Shown piece after piece: positions 25,448 through 36,960 of a stretch of DNA of 64,000 nucleotides (the first letter of the stretch is position 1; every line of letters starts with the position of its first letter). Below the pieces are notes generated by a model. The model searched no databases, was not told the origin of the DNA, and saw nothing but the letters and a program-made list of their open reading frames with translations. Source of the DNA: Cardiocondyla obscurior. Its lineage: Eukaryota > Arthropoda > Insecta > Hymenoptera > Formicidae. The stretch lies in assembly GCF_019399895.1 (NCBI RefSeq), contig NC_091874.1, positions 250,501-314,500 of the forward strand. The letters are read 5' to 3'. The translations under genes were made by a program, and so were the position numbers.

Positions 25448-26660
25448 ACGAATTGAATAATTAATAATTAAATAATGGTAGGAATCAATTTTCACTCGGG
25501 GAATAGCAGCGAAGTTTTCTTTATATCAGTTGTCTTAGTTTGTCGATTTGAATTTATTCCGATACTATTTTTATTAAAAAAAAAAAAAAGAAAAAAGCTG
25601 TACATTTATTTTTTTTTTAACATTTTTAGTATGTTTGACAAACATCCATTTTTTTAAATATACAAAAGATTATGTATCAATAATTCGTGCGAAAGTTCCG
25701 GTTTCCTGTTTTCAATAGTCATTTCACTACGTCTCTCATACATAAATCCTTGCGACATATGGACCAGACTAAAAATGTCAAAGCAAGATATATCGCGACG
25801 GAGCTCAGTCAAGATTTTTAGCAATCTGGTCCTAAGGTCGAATTCAATTTTTCGGGGTAGACGTAGCCAAGTAGACTTGTCACGATAACGTGCGACACTC
25901 GTTCGTTTTACGATACCGCGATTTGTCACCGGGCACACGCACGGCCACTGTTTCGCCGTTCTAGCTGGATAATAACGTGATTTTTCACTAACCGCTGCAC
26001 CCGGCCTAGCGTACATTTTCACGTGCGATCTATACTATCTGAGCGATCGCGCTATTTAGTCGTTACATCTTTTGTGAACAATATCGTACCGATTTCACAG
26101 AACAGCGCGCGTTTGTTTGAATCGGAGGGAAGAACCGGCCGGATTTTCGTACTAAACGTTTCGCACATCCGAACGCTACATCGTCTTTAAGTTCCGACAA
26201 TAAATCCGCGTAAACAGAGGAAAGCCTACGGGTAACTAAGGAGTATAATACTTTGCGAGTTACGAAGTTGATAAAGAAATATGAAATGAAACGTGGCATT
26301 ACGGTATAATAAGTGAATAATACGATAAGAAGCCAAAATTATATTTCTTTTTTCTCTCTTTTTTTTTTCTTTTTTTTTTTGTGAAAAAAGATAACGCACC
26401 TTATTACTTTTTATGACAACGAGAAAACTAGATTAACAAGAATAGTTATCATCATCATGTATGTCTTTTTCAAGATTCACAAATATTTAAATAATGAGAA
26501 TAAATTAAAATTTTCCAATTAAAAATAATTTAATTATTCGATGGTGATAATAGTTGTATTAAAATTAATAAAAAGGTATTTGAAAAAGTCAAAGAGTTAA
26601 AAGCACAATTAATACAATAAGAACAAAATAACAAGAGAAAAAAAAAAGTTTCGATAGTTT
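25448..26660. other. non-coding DNA
   Basis: AT-rich with a moderately G+C-rich section at 25860-26260. Homopolymer-rich runs lie at 25575-25620 and 26345-26385. The minus frames 25654-26022 and 26063-26299 have no recognisable features. No gene is called. Confidence 0.6.
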
Positions 26661-26679
26661 TTTGACCTAGCATCTACGA

Positions 26680-27510
26680 AGGCAGGAAAATGAAGGTAGA
26701 CACACGTAAATTCTTTCTCCATGTCCGCGACTCTGAGAGAGTTGAATCGACGGAAATTGTACCGCTTTCAGTCGCCTTCCCGAACAGAATGAATGTGACG
26801 GAACTTCATTACGGCAATCAGACAGGTTTGGGATTCGTCGTGGGTCAATCGTGCGCGCAGCTTCCGAATGCCGGTGGCTTTCGTAGAAAAGTAGAACACG
26901 CACGCCGGTGATGCATCGACTTTCAGAGTAAACTCTCCCGCTTTGCTGTCGTCTCGCTCACCCTCGCCAGCTAAGAAGTGTCTCACTTAATAAACTGCGA
27001 GTTAGACGCGGGCACTACAACGTGCACCACTGAGGAGGGTCACCAATAACTTCCGGATAGTCGTTTATTTGCGTTCGTTTCCCACCCCCCGAGCAACACC
27101 ACCGGTAACTTCGATCTCTCGCCATCTCTCTTTCTCTCCCTCATCCCATTCCCGTCTTTTCTCGCGTTGCTTTGAGTTTTACAATGTAATCTATGGGGCG
27201 TGGCGAAATAGTTTTCGATTTCTCGACCTTAGAACGACGGAATTTACGGCGCTCGACGTTTTAACTTCCAGTTTCTTCCCGTTGACGCCCAGCCCACATC
27301 ATCCACCTCTATCACCCTTTTTCCCCGAGACCAGAAACTGCGCTTCGTTGCGAAAGAGAGAGAGAGAAAGAGAGAGGGGTGTCCTGGCTTCCTCTTTGAG
27401 AAAGAAAAAGAGAATAACTGGAGCACACATGTGTATACATATATCTATGTGCGGCGGAGCTAAGCCGCGAACGTCTGCCATAATTTCAAATTGTATTGAG
27501 GCGATTTAAC
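26680..27510. other. CpG-rich island with small ATG-initiated ORF
   Basis: A G+C-richer island. A 72-codon + strand frame (26690-26911) starts with ATG and has balanced, protein-like composition, but both strands are open here. No splice sites, homology or promoter can be assigned. The longer + frame 27069-27509 crosses a GA-repeat (about 27354-27378) and encodes low-complexity sequence, so I treat it as chance. A role as a regulatory island is possible. Confidence 0.4.
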
Positions 27511-28352
27511 CGACCCACGATTCTCATAATTTTAGGATAAGGTATCGCGCATTTATTCCTTCTTATTGCTTTTCTTATGTTATCTGATGTCTTGCGTATG
27601 CGTGTGTATTTTTACGAATAGTATTGGCTGCACTACAATAAATTATATTTATAGTTTTATTTCGAACGTAATGTAGTTGATGTTACTAATAAGTATTTGA
27701 AATTAAAATATGTTCGTAAAAAAAGAACGAGAGTTTGCAGGTGCATAATGTGCCTTAATATTTATCACTAAAATTAAGGATATTAAATTAAAAAAAAGAA
27801 TTAAAAATAGATCATTTTTTTTATGAAAATTTTTTTTTTTTATATTTGTAGTTGATATCAATTTCTGGTTTTAATTAATAAAAATTCAGGATTTCCGTTT
27901 ACGCTCTCCAGATATTAAAATATTATTACTTCTATTTAATGTTATGTCATTATAAATAATTTAATACGGCTCTCGTCAGTTTTTTTTTTATTTTCTAGCG
28001 TACGTCGCAGTCTCATATAATAAAGATATTGGATAACATAAAGAACGATGTATATAAATTTATTGTTTCGTATATTTGCTGCAGGGAATTCAAAGGGAGC
28101 TATTTATACGTCAGAGGAGATACGGTATAATAGTAGAACAGATAAAATAGTTTCGTTCAGAAATTCTCGGTAGCGGAAACCTGCTGGTTTTGTCGAATTT
28201 GGGGCGCGAGCATGGGTTGTAGTTTGAATCTGAGCTTTCGAAAAATATAGAGAAGAAATATCCTTTGTCCAAGCGGAATAGACGCAAAATTCTATTTCCT
28301 CATAAGTTATGTATCGCGACAGATGATGTATAGGAGTATACCACATATATAT

Positions 28353-28372
28353 ATATGTATACGTATACATAT
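28353..28372. repeat. perfect 20-bp palindrome
   Basis: The half-site ATATGTATAC is followed directly by its reverse complement, with no spacer. It sits in a local alternating purine-pyrimidine stretch and is probably simple-sequence derived. Confidence 0.9.
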
Positions 28373-28680
28373 GTATAAAGTGGGTTGCACTTCATCCTGA
28401 AATTGACATGACAAAAATAGTTTTGTATTCTGAAAATCATGAGCGATAGGAATATATCATCTAGATTATTTTACAAAGTAATGATAGATATAAAAATAAG
28501 ATAATAATTTATTTTAAATAATTAAAGAAAAAAAAAGAAAGAAATTACTGTTATTAACAAGTGAATATTTTAAAACTGTAATTTTCACTAGATCATCATT
28601 TGTGAATGTTTCTTAAGTCGAGTGTTCTTGAATAAGAGATACGACTAGGATACATATGCGTGTTGGATTATATAATGAAA

Positions 28681-28698
28681 CACTGCTCTTCAGCAGTG
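28681..28698. repeat. 7-bp perfect hairpin
   Basis: CACTGCT and AGCAGTG are perfect complements around the loop CTTC. Its function is unknown. Confidence 0.85.
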
Positions 28699-28899
28699 CA
28701 TATACTGCAACAGCTCAATGCAGTTTTAATTGAAAAAAGAGAAAATATAGAGACCATCTTAAAACGGACGCGCATAAATAGCATACATTTATCTAGGAAA
28801 AAAATATATTAAGTATTTATTACTTGCTTATAGAGTTTTATTAAAGCTTTATAAAAATTATAGTTCTTGTGCGTAGGACCTTAATTTTTTTGAATGAAT

Positions 28900-29139
28900 A
28901 CTGCTTTACGTATTTTATTCGCGTGCACTTACGAGAGTCAGCGGGTATAGACGAGGAGTGGGGGAGACGGTACGCGGGGGTGAGAACGGTGCGCGTTAGG
29001 CGGCTAGCAGCGGTCCGTTCCCTGTCCATTCCGTCTCCGGCGGTCAAGCAGGTCGAACGTACGTAGAACTCGTAGAAGACGCTTCGTTGTATCGAGGGAA
29101 TCGGTGGTCTCGAAAACGTAATCTCGTTGTCCCGTTTAG
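28900..29139 (+). promoter_or_regulatory. putative promoter / first exon of an unidentified gene
   Basis: A CpG-rich zone begins abruptly after AT-rich DNA and ends at a good 5' splice site (TTTAG followed by GTATGAG, donor GT at 29140-29141). An acceptor follows 89 bp later, giving a typical short insect intron (29140-29228) with a branch-like CTAAT and the polypyrimidine end TTCTTTTTACAG. The true transcription start cannot be placed, and I do not see a TATA box. The role as first exon and promoter is inferred from composition, the donor and the exons that follow. Confidence 0.45.
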
Positions 29140-29228
29140 GTATGAGCCTTGCACAAGCGACTTTTATATCTTTGCGATACATTAAAGCTAATTTTACATT
29201 AACGTTTGGTTAATAATTCTTTTTACAG

Positions 29229-29516
29229 TGCGCTCAGTTGGGTAAGAGTGAGACGGAGGAAGAAAGAAAGAGACGGACAACGTCGGCTAGTGCGAGGACG
29301 CGCGGGGCAGGTGGCGCGAGAGGTCGCCGACCATTTTACTTCGCTTCCGGTTGCCGGTATCCGTGCAGCTCATCCGCACGGAGAAGACGCTCCATCCTGA
29401 TCCAAAGGATTTCGTCTTGTCGGTGGACCAGGAGACGTAATCAGGCGCCGAGACACTCTCCCATCCTACCTCCGCACGTAGAGAGCATCTCCGCAATGAC
29501 TTCTTTCTCCTTCCAA
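29229..29516 (+). other. probable exon 2 (5' leader or N-terminal coding) of an unidentified gene
   Basis: It is bounded by a strong acceptor (TTCTTTTTACAG at 29217-29228) and a strong donor (CCAA then GTAAGT at 29517). It is 288 nt long. One frame is open across the whole exon (96 codons, Arg/Ser-rich) and contains ATG at 29496, seven codons before the donor. Spliced to the next exon, that frame stops after 14 more codons, giving a 21-codon ORF more like an upstream ORF than a protein start. Another frame, open from 29441, continues through the next two exons but has no ATG here. The exon structure is well supported and the coding status is not. Confidence 0.55.
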
Positions 29517-30022
29517 GTAAGTCATATTCCTCATTTACGCAGACGTAATTTTCGCGTACCTTTGTCGTTCGATCGAAGCACAATGAGATGTTGCGAACGA
29601 ATATCGCGGCGTAGTCAGTGCTTGCTACATTCGTGATAGATTTAGAGCATCAACGAAAGTACATTTGTCGTGAAATCTTTCAGAGTAAAATCGTACATCG
29701 CCTTATTAGCGGACGTCTGAGATTCAGCGACGATAGGCGCCGGAGGGGAGCGCGGGGAGAGGAGAAGGTGCGTGCTAGCGACGACTGGCCCGTTCTGTTT
29801 ACTGTGGCCGAGCAGCGGACACGTACACACGTAATTCCCGGCGCTCGGTGTGTACGTGGGAGCGCTGGTATGTGCCCCGGCTGCCCAGCATCAAAACATG
29901 CTCGAGGTCAACTGTAAAAAAGTGTGCATCTGTACGTATCTATAAGCATTTATACGCAACACGTAAAGCATGTATTTAAAGTATACATATAGTTAACGAG
30001 TTAAATCTTTTTTCTGTTTTAG
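29517..30022 (+). other. probable intron 2 (506 bp)
   Basis: A GT...AG intron between the exon ending at 29516 and that starting at 30023. The 3' end has a good polypyrimidine tract (TTTTTTCTGTTTTAG). Its middle (29700-29900) is unusually CpG-rich, and a GTGCGTG donor-like site lies at 29768, so an alternative exon or internal promoter is possible. The + frame 29618-29917 spans it but is not exon-bounded. Confidence 0.5.
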
Positions 30023-30119
30023 GCGAAGATCCAGAGGAGGACCATCTCGACATTCCACGCAACCTGAGAGGAGGAGCAGGCCCGGGACGGGCTTCAGGCA
30101 CCGGCAGAGCAACTTATAG
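30023..30119 (+). other. probable exon 3 of an unidentified gene
   Basis: A 97-nt exon with an acceptor after TTTTCTGTTTTAG and a consensus donor (GTGAGT at 30120). In the frame entering with one carried base it is open throughout. It reads as an acidic start (E-D-P-E-E-D-H) followed by a Gly/Arg-rich segment, and it leaves two bases that join exon 4. A second frame is open until a TAG formed by its last three bases. I do not recognise the peptide. Sharp splice signals at both ends, with short neighbouring introns, make this one of the best-supported exons in the window. Confidence 0.6.
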
Positions 30120-30219
30120 GTGAGTGTCATTTTTTATTTCTATAAAAATATTTATTTAAATGTTTTCTGTTCATTACTTTGTCATTTAATTAATAATATT
30201 TTTTAATTTTATGTTATAG

Positions 30220-30263
30220 ACAACAGCAGAACTCTACAACTCTGCTGACGCTCATGCAGTTCG
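30220..30263 (+). other. probable exon 4 (44 nt) of an unidentified gene
   Basis: A short exon with an acceptor after TTTAATTTTATGTTATAG and a strong donor (GTGAGT at 30264). The intron before it is 100 bp. In the frame open through exon 3 it continues as a Gln/Thr/Leu-rich stretch ending Leu-Met-Gln-Phe, with one base left over. The ATG at 30254 is the first Met in this frame since the stop at 29438, so translation may start here or the exon may still be leader. The initiation context (GCTCATG) is weak. The rest of the gene must lie further downstream and was not found. Confidence 0.55.
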
Positions 30264-31019
30264 GTGAGTCGCATGCGTTTTATTACATGGTGCAGGGTTA
30301 ACATTATTAATTATAATATAAAAAAAAATATAAATGTATAAAATGAAACAAAGTTGCGATATTCTTATATTTCGAATATAATCCACCACGACTTATTGGC
30401 ATAGCGGCAATAAAGAAATATGAACGAAACGATATTGCTGTACATCGCCTGCGACGATGAGAACGTCCATTTACTTGAGACAGAATCGTTTGTAAGCGTG
30501 CGCTAAAGCAGAATACGCGATGCCGTGCTAGATTTATGAACGATCAAAATCCGGTGTAGCGCGTATAAAGTCTGCGAGCTCGTAAATCTTAATGCAATTA
30601 TCCAGATACAGTTTTCAGCGAAAATTGTATGGCAAACTGTACCACATATAAACAAGTTAAAGTTACTTAGGAAAGTTGTTTATATAAAACTTGAACTCTA
30701 AAGTATGAAGACTAATCAAAAATAAATCACATTGTCAAAATGTATCTTGCTGTAGAAAATATCTTTTAAAACAAAACGTTTAGTTAATTGTTAGGAGAAA
30801 AAAATACTTAAATAGAGAGAATAGAGTTTAAAAAAAGTTCTTATAAAAACACGTGTGATAAAAAAATTAATAGTTATTAAAATAATATAAAAAATAATAA
30901 TCAATGGAATTTTTTTTATGAGCTTGATTTCTAAATATGTTAAATAATTCATAGTAAAATGTAAATGAGAAGTAAAGCGGTATTCTTAATCAATCGTAAA
31001 AGATTAAAAAGACATTGAA

Positions 31020-31540
31020 ATAATCGGGTGGGGATTCACAAACGGTACTCGCTTTAACGGGAAAGCTAAGTGGCGATGAATATAATTAGAGCTCTCGAGA
31101 TCGGTCCCCGTTTTCGAGTAACAAATCTCACGACGACGAAATCGTCGGTGGCATAGCGGACACAAAAGTCCCTTCTGGACGCTCTACAGAACCGACTGGC
31201 AGGATAACGTTTGGCAATGAGCCCGTGTTTGTTGACTTGAAATTTAGCGGCTGGCGATTGTTCTGGCTACGTGCCATTATCTGCTACGTGCGAGTCAAAT
31301 CACGAGAGCGAGACAGATAAATAGAGAGATAGATAAAAGTATGGGGAGGGTGTGGTGGAAAGAGAGAGAGAGAGAAGCTAGAATAGGGTGGAGTTTGCCC
31401 TTTGGAATGGGGGAGAACGTTAAATCGCATTACCATCCGGCACGGCGACGTTATTCATTTGCATTATTATTTCTCGCGCGAGCAACCCTGAGTTTCGTGC
31501 TCTCTGCATCAGTGACGCGCAACCCTCCCTAGCCTACGGC
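31020..31540. other. G+C-richer island with GA-repeat
   Basis: CpG-rich sequence with a purine run (about 31350-31378). The small + frame 31341-31532 is chance-like. No exon is visible. Confidence 0.5.
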
Positions 31541-32379
31541 CACATTTTCACCCTCATTTTAGCTACTTGTGCAAAAGAGCCTATTTCAGTAATTCAGTAA
31601 TTCAAGTAAATCTAATGATAAAAAGTTCAATCATTTGGATCTCCGTGTTTCGAATGCTGAAAGCATTCGGAATTTTGTCAGGTTTAACTTTAATTTTAAT
31701 GCAGTTTTAATTTTTTTTTTCAAACATTTTTCAAATATTAAATTTAAAAATATGAAAATAATTTAGAAAATAGATTAATGAGTTTTTTTTTTTTTTTATT
31801 TGAGAACACAAAAAAAAAGAGAGATCGAAAATATTTTATATACATTATAGTTAAAATGATTCTAATGAATTATTGGCAGTTGTGCGCCACTGCTTTATAT
31901 TCTGCTCCATCTCTTTCACGTTGCATCTCGCACCATCTTAGAGTACTCACGTTCCGAACTTAACACATTGCGACGAGGATAAATTCGTTGCCTGAAAGTG
32001 TACTCCGTTCGCGATTTTTCTTGGATATTTGTTACTTCATGCACGCTATCACTCGCAAACCAGAAATTCACAGTTGTCGACGAGCTTAAAGCAAAGCAAA
32101 AATCACACAATTGATATAATAATCGTAAAAGATTATCATATAAAAATGTACTAATTTTTTTTTTTTTTTCGACAAATTTAAGATTAAAGTTTTACATGTT
32201 GTAGCTGTTCTCTGTTAAATAATTTATATAATTTTTTATTTTAATTATTAAAAATAAATACAGTATTTCTTTCGTTTTAGAAGATACATGATATAAAGAT
32301 ATATTCTGCACGCGCCGTTCTTTATACGAATAACGTTTTTATATGATAATCATTACTCCTCCCTTTTGTCCCTTCAGTT

Positions 32380-32960
32380 TAGGGGAACGGTTTATCAGAT
32401 TTGATCGGACTCGACTGAATATCGGTAGAATTCGTCACGTTCGGGCACATATTGCGCGATATGCAGCACGCGTAGCGCGATAATGTTCACGTATCAGTGC
32501 AGCGTAACCGCGTATGGTGTTACACACCACCCCGTCTCGTTTTGACCGTGATGGCGGTGTAAATATTAAAGATAGCACGGCGCGAGGCGCTACGCCGTCT
32601 GTCAAGATTAGACGCCACCCTTGGCGCGCTGAATATAATGCTGCAAAAAGGCGGGGGACAGGCGTGGAAAAAGGGCGGACGAGATCCTACAAATTACTTC
32701 TCGCGTCGAGAATAGCGAGGGTGGGCTCGCTCTGGTCTGATTTCACCCCTGTCTGCACCATGGAAAGAGCATTTTTTGTCTACCTCGTTGATCTCCCTCC
32801 CCCCCTCGGTACAGTACGTTGCCCCCTGTAATGCTGCAGGGCGCGACAAAGGAATCCGTTTGACGTAGCGACAGACGCTTCCTTCTTTCGACGACTTTCT
32901 TCTGAACACCTTAAGTGGCCTCGCTCTTGTCTGCGACAGTCTTGGTTCAGTCATTGACGT
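32380..32960. other. CpG-rich island
   Basis: G+C-rich and open on both strands (32514-32831 + and 32694-32954 -). A good acceptor-like pyrimidine tract ends at 32375. If spliced after exon 4 at 30263, the frame would meet a stop within two codons, so it is not used as coding in that chain. A C-run lies near 32796-32804. Confidence 0.45.
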
Positions 32961-35044
32961 TTATATCGCTAATTTCTGATCTCGTTTTGTAAAGAATTTA
33001 TAAGAAATCTTTTAGAAGGATAAATGTTTTGTTTCCCGTCTGAATTATGCTCAAATTATTAAATGTTTGGCACTAATAATCTTAATAATCTCTCAGGTAG
33101 GCAAACCGCGAAACCCTCTCATTTCTCGAATAATAACGTGACGAAATAAAATTATCTTAAATTACTGTGAGATATTCGTAAATTTGTACGTCACATTTAA
33201 TTTATGCGAGTAAACTCCAAGCTCAGAGAGCGTTAATAAATAGAAATTCAACAAGCTCAAGAACGAGCATTAATTAATTACATAAAGTAGCAATATCGAA
33301 AACCCTGCGACTCTGTGATAAACGGTGAGGATCATTACTCGGGGTGATTTAACCGAAATAAATCAAATACTTCGATGCGACAGTGATTTATTGTAAATCC
33401 GCGTGTATCTCTACCGTTCAATTACACACGAACGATCCGAATCGGTATTGTTGCGCCAAACAATAACTTTTCTTACACCTATTACCGTGGATGCACTCGT
33501 GCAATACGAGATGTTACAGTTTATACATGTTTGTATTGCCGATCGTTAAAATACTGTCGGGGGCAACTCATTCGAGCCAAACCCGTTTCCGGATTTAATG
33601 CAGATTTCATTATCCTGAATAATCGGTTAGACCAAGTTACACCACGTATTTAGAAATCAAATTATTTCACTCGACGCTGCTATCGACAGATCAGAGATAT
33701 AGAGAGTTTAAATCACGTTAAAATTATTAGGAAGTTATAGATAATAAAACAATTAATAAACTTTATAATCGAATAAGAATTGAATTCCACGCGGCGAATG
33801 CTATTGACATGTGTTACTGTGTTATTAATACAGAATACTCTTTTTATATTGACTCTTACAATTTATTTTAAAGTTATTTTTGGAAACAAAATTTTTTTTT
33901 TTAATTTTACTACGCGAATAAAAAAGAACTCGCGTGAAAAGTTCGTAATATTTTTTATTATTCAATTGTTGCAACAATACGAAATTCACAAGTACAATTT
34001 TTAAAGATAGCTCCGATCGTTTTAACCGTTCGCAAACCGTAGATATCTTCAAAGTGGAGCTATCAGAATTATCACATGCATACGTGTACGCGTTCCCATA
34101 CTGCAGAACGCGAGCATGTGCACGCACGCAGAGTAGAGACGGTACATTAGCAGTCACTGATGTATGCCACAGCATGCACGCTGGATTAAATCCAACGTGG
34201 TTCGGCACATAGGTCATATATAATCATCCTCGTAGTTTCATAGGGCCTCAGAGTTGTCAGCAATGACTTACAAGTTGGCGAACATTGCGAATTCCGATCT
34301 TGCCAAAAATACTTAGCGTATATCTTAATTCGGTGAAATGTTTCATATTGGTTTCACGTATTAAAAAACTTAATTTCCTTCGATAAGATAAATTATAACA
34401 ATTATAGATAAAAAAATTTACTTTTGATCTGAATTGGATTTTGATAACTTAATACTTTCTGTATTAATATAAATATAATTATAATATTGCAACACTTATT
34501 TATAAACTTATTTATAAATTTATCCAACTTTTTTATTTCGAAATGTTTAATGCGTTTTTTTTATATAAAAGATTTTTGTACAAAAGATTAGATTTAAGCA
34601 ATGTTCCCACTTTTGGCTTCATTAAAATGAGCTTAGTTACCACCGCGACGAGTTTGACAAATCGGTCACCCGTGGAATGACAGCGAACGAAGCGTAATGG
34701 CATCGCAGAATCCGCGCCGTGAGCGACTGCCGTCTTCGTTGTGTCCGTGCCGTCCGCTAGGTAGATTTGCATTTACGTACCTAGCCATTTGCATCTCGTT
34801 CGAAGAGCCGCAGCGGTGAGAAGTGTCCGCACTTATGGAAATTCAAAGGAATATGATGTACGCGCGATGCCACCTCATGAGGACGGTAATGGATTTCACG
34901 CCGCAATCCAAAGACGATTTTGAAATCCGTTGAGAGATAGAGATAAAGATAGAGATAGATAGTTGCGAGGAAGAAAGAGAGAGAGTAAGCTTTCAAAGTC
35001 ACTTTGAGTAAAACCGATAGCGACATTTTCCTCAGTATAACTCT

Positions 35045-35066
35045 ACGTTGATGTATACATCAACGT
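35045..35066. repeat. perfect 22-bp palindrome
   Basis: The half-site ACGTTGATGTA is followed immediately by its exact reverse complement. Unlike the other palindromes in the window, it is not a simple TA repeat. It could be a dimeric protein-binding site or a cruciform-prone sequence. Confidence 0.9.
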
Positions 35067-35873
35067 GGCAGTTTAAAATGTATCAAAGTAACTTTTTCAT
35101 TTGTAACGCCGACACGTCGAGCATAATTTGCATAACAACGTCTCTTTCGATGGAACATTTTTCGTCAACTTATACCAAAGAAAGGCTTTTTACCTATTCC
35201 TTTTTTTTTCTTTTTTTTAATTAAAACATTTTAATTTTATAAATTTTAGAACAGCAATCAGTAAGTCTTAATATCGTTTACATAACACTCAAAATAATTA
35301 TTATCAATGTTTTACCTTACTTTAAAATTTTATACCGTTTTGATCTAGTATTTCTTACTCTGAATATTTTACAAAATAGCTTCACCAACGCTGGTTAATT
35401 TTAATCTGTTAGAATTCAGATTTATCTTGCATATTTAACTTAAAGCTAAAACCGAAAGGAGACATTAAATTACTTCAACTACGGTTAAGTTTAAAATCCA
35501 AGCTGATAGAACTAGACGTATTAGGATACGTAGTCGATTATGAACCGCCGACGGTGTGTTTCCCTTCGAATTGAACACCGCGTGTTCGAGCACTCGCAGG
35601 CCCTGCTGCCATTATGATAGACGAACGCGGCAAAGTGCGTCGTAACGAATGAGAATGTAGCGGCATTTAATATCCCGGTAATTCCCGCGAGGGGAGGAAA
35701 CTTTTCCAATAAGTTCCGTCACGCGATATCGAGCTTACCCGAAACCGTAGAAATGAAGTCTCAAAGAGTAGCCGAGAGTGGTTCCACTTTCTACACGCGT
35801 GCCGGTAAATCTTTACGGGTCACACATAACGTCAGCATCATCATTATCATCACCCATTGAAATTGGCGAAACT

Positions 35874-35875
<2 letters not shown>

Positions 35876-35909
<34 letters not shown>
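35876..35909 (+). repeat. poly-T tract, 34 bp
   Basis: An uninterrupted run of 34 thymines, preceded by a short imperfect (ATC/CAT)n stretch (about 35833-35855). It could be the tail of a retroposed sequence on the minus strand, but no body is recognisable. Confidence 0.95.
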
Positions 35910-35910
<1 letters not shown>

Positions 35911-36173
35911 TATAGTTTTTTAATGCGTCTGCGTCCTTTTATCCCAGATTTGCTCTACGAAATAATTATTCAATCGTTAGGAGATTTTTTATCACCCCTC
36001 CCCCTTGTATAATAAAATCGTTACATTAAAATTTTACATAAATATTTCTAATTATGCAAATACTTCGCCGGCAATATATCTCTTCGGTAAAAATCGATAG
36101 TGTCATTACTTTATTTATATTTAAATTTTAATTAATCGCGAAAGCTCTCTCACTTAACGAAAATAATAAGAGC

Positions 36174-36960
36174 TTGCAAAGTGTTGCTGCTTCCGCGCGC
36201 AGCTATGTATTTGCATTGATTATTTACGCTCCGCAATATCGCAAGTTTATGCGTTCAAGTTTATGCATCAATAACGAATCGTCAACTTCGCGGCGGCACG
36301 GCGAAAATAAAGAGCGCCGAGCGAAGCATCGATGGGGTAAGACTCATTTTGGCGGAAATGCAAACTTTCTTCGCGCACAAGGCGGTTGCCTAAAGTTAAA
36401 GTTTCCGTGAATTTCTCGTCGCTCGACGAGACAAAGCGTCCAATAATGACTCACTTTGACTGCAAGTATGTCGCACATCGAGACACAACTCGCGTCTCAC
36501 AGTTAAGCAGTTGCCTCGTTTGCAACGCTGTTCGGACACGACGTGCGCTCGATCGATTCTCCTTTGAGCAAGCATCCGTAAGACGTATGGTATACCGTAA
36601 ATCATTGAAGCTAATGCAACGTCCGGAAGTATCGCTACGGTATAACGCTGAGTCGGGAACTGTTAACGAGCAGCCGTATAAAAATAAGACCGAAATATTC
36701 TTGGCAAGTCCGTTGAAAAATATGATAAATATTCCGCAATTTTCGCGTTAATTTTAAATCCGTGCAAAAAACCAGCAATCGCCGTGCGTTCTCGCGCGAG
36801 TACCCGAATGTGTAAATACCTGCGCTCGGTGAGACACTCCAAGCTTTCGTACAAAAGGCAAACCTTATCTCCGACGTGCTGAGGTATCGTTCGACGTTCG
36901 CGAGGGAGGTAGTCAGCGATCGTTTTTCTTTCGGGTGAGCGTCGGCATAAAGTTGCCGGA
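36174..36960. other. CpG-rich island
   Basis: G+C-richer DNA with frames on both strands (36174-36410 +, 36386-36751 +, 36396-36605 -) and no splice-bounded exon. The motif CAAGTTTATGC is repeated at 36242 and 36256 (14-bp spacing). Possibly regulatory. Confidence 0.45.

Larger units (their letters stand above)
27511..28899. other. AT-rich non-coding DNA upstream of the exon cluster
   Basis: No exon is visible. It contains a perfect 20-bp palindrome (28353-28372) and a perfect 7-bp hairpin with a 4-nt loop (28681-28698), and it ends at a composition change near 28.9 kb. It would be the upstream region of the gene starting at 28.9-29.2 kb if that gene is real. Confidence 0.6.

Noticed and set aside
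27069..27509. 146-codon + strand frame
   Set aside because: Contains a translated GA-repeat (Arg-Glu alternation) and Pro/Ser-rich stretches; no ATG-proximal or splice evidence.
32376..32430. Possible exon after a strong pyrimidine tract at 32375
   Set aside because: Joining to exon 4 (30263) gives an immediate stop; the downstream donor is weak.
35250..35260. Possible 11-nt microexon between TTTTAG and GTAAGT
   Set aside because: Such acceptor-donor juxtapositions arise often in AT-rich DNA, and there is no framing evidence.
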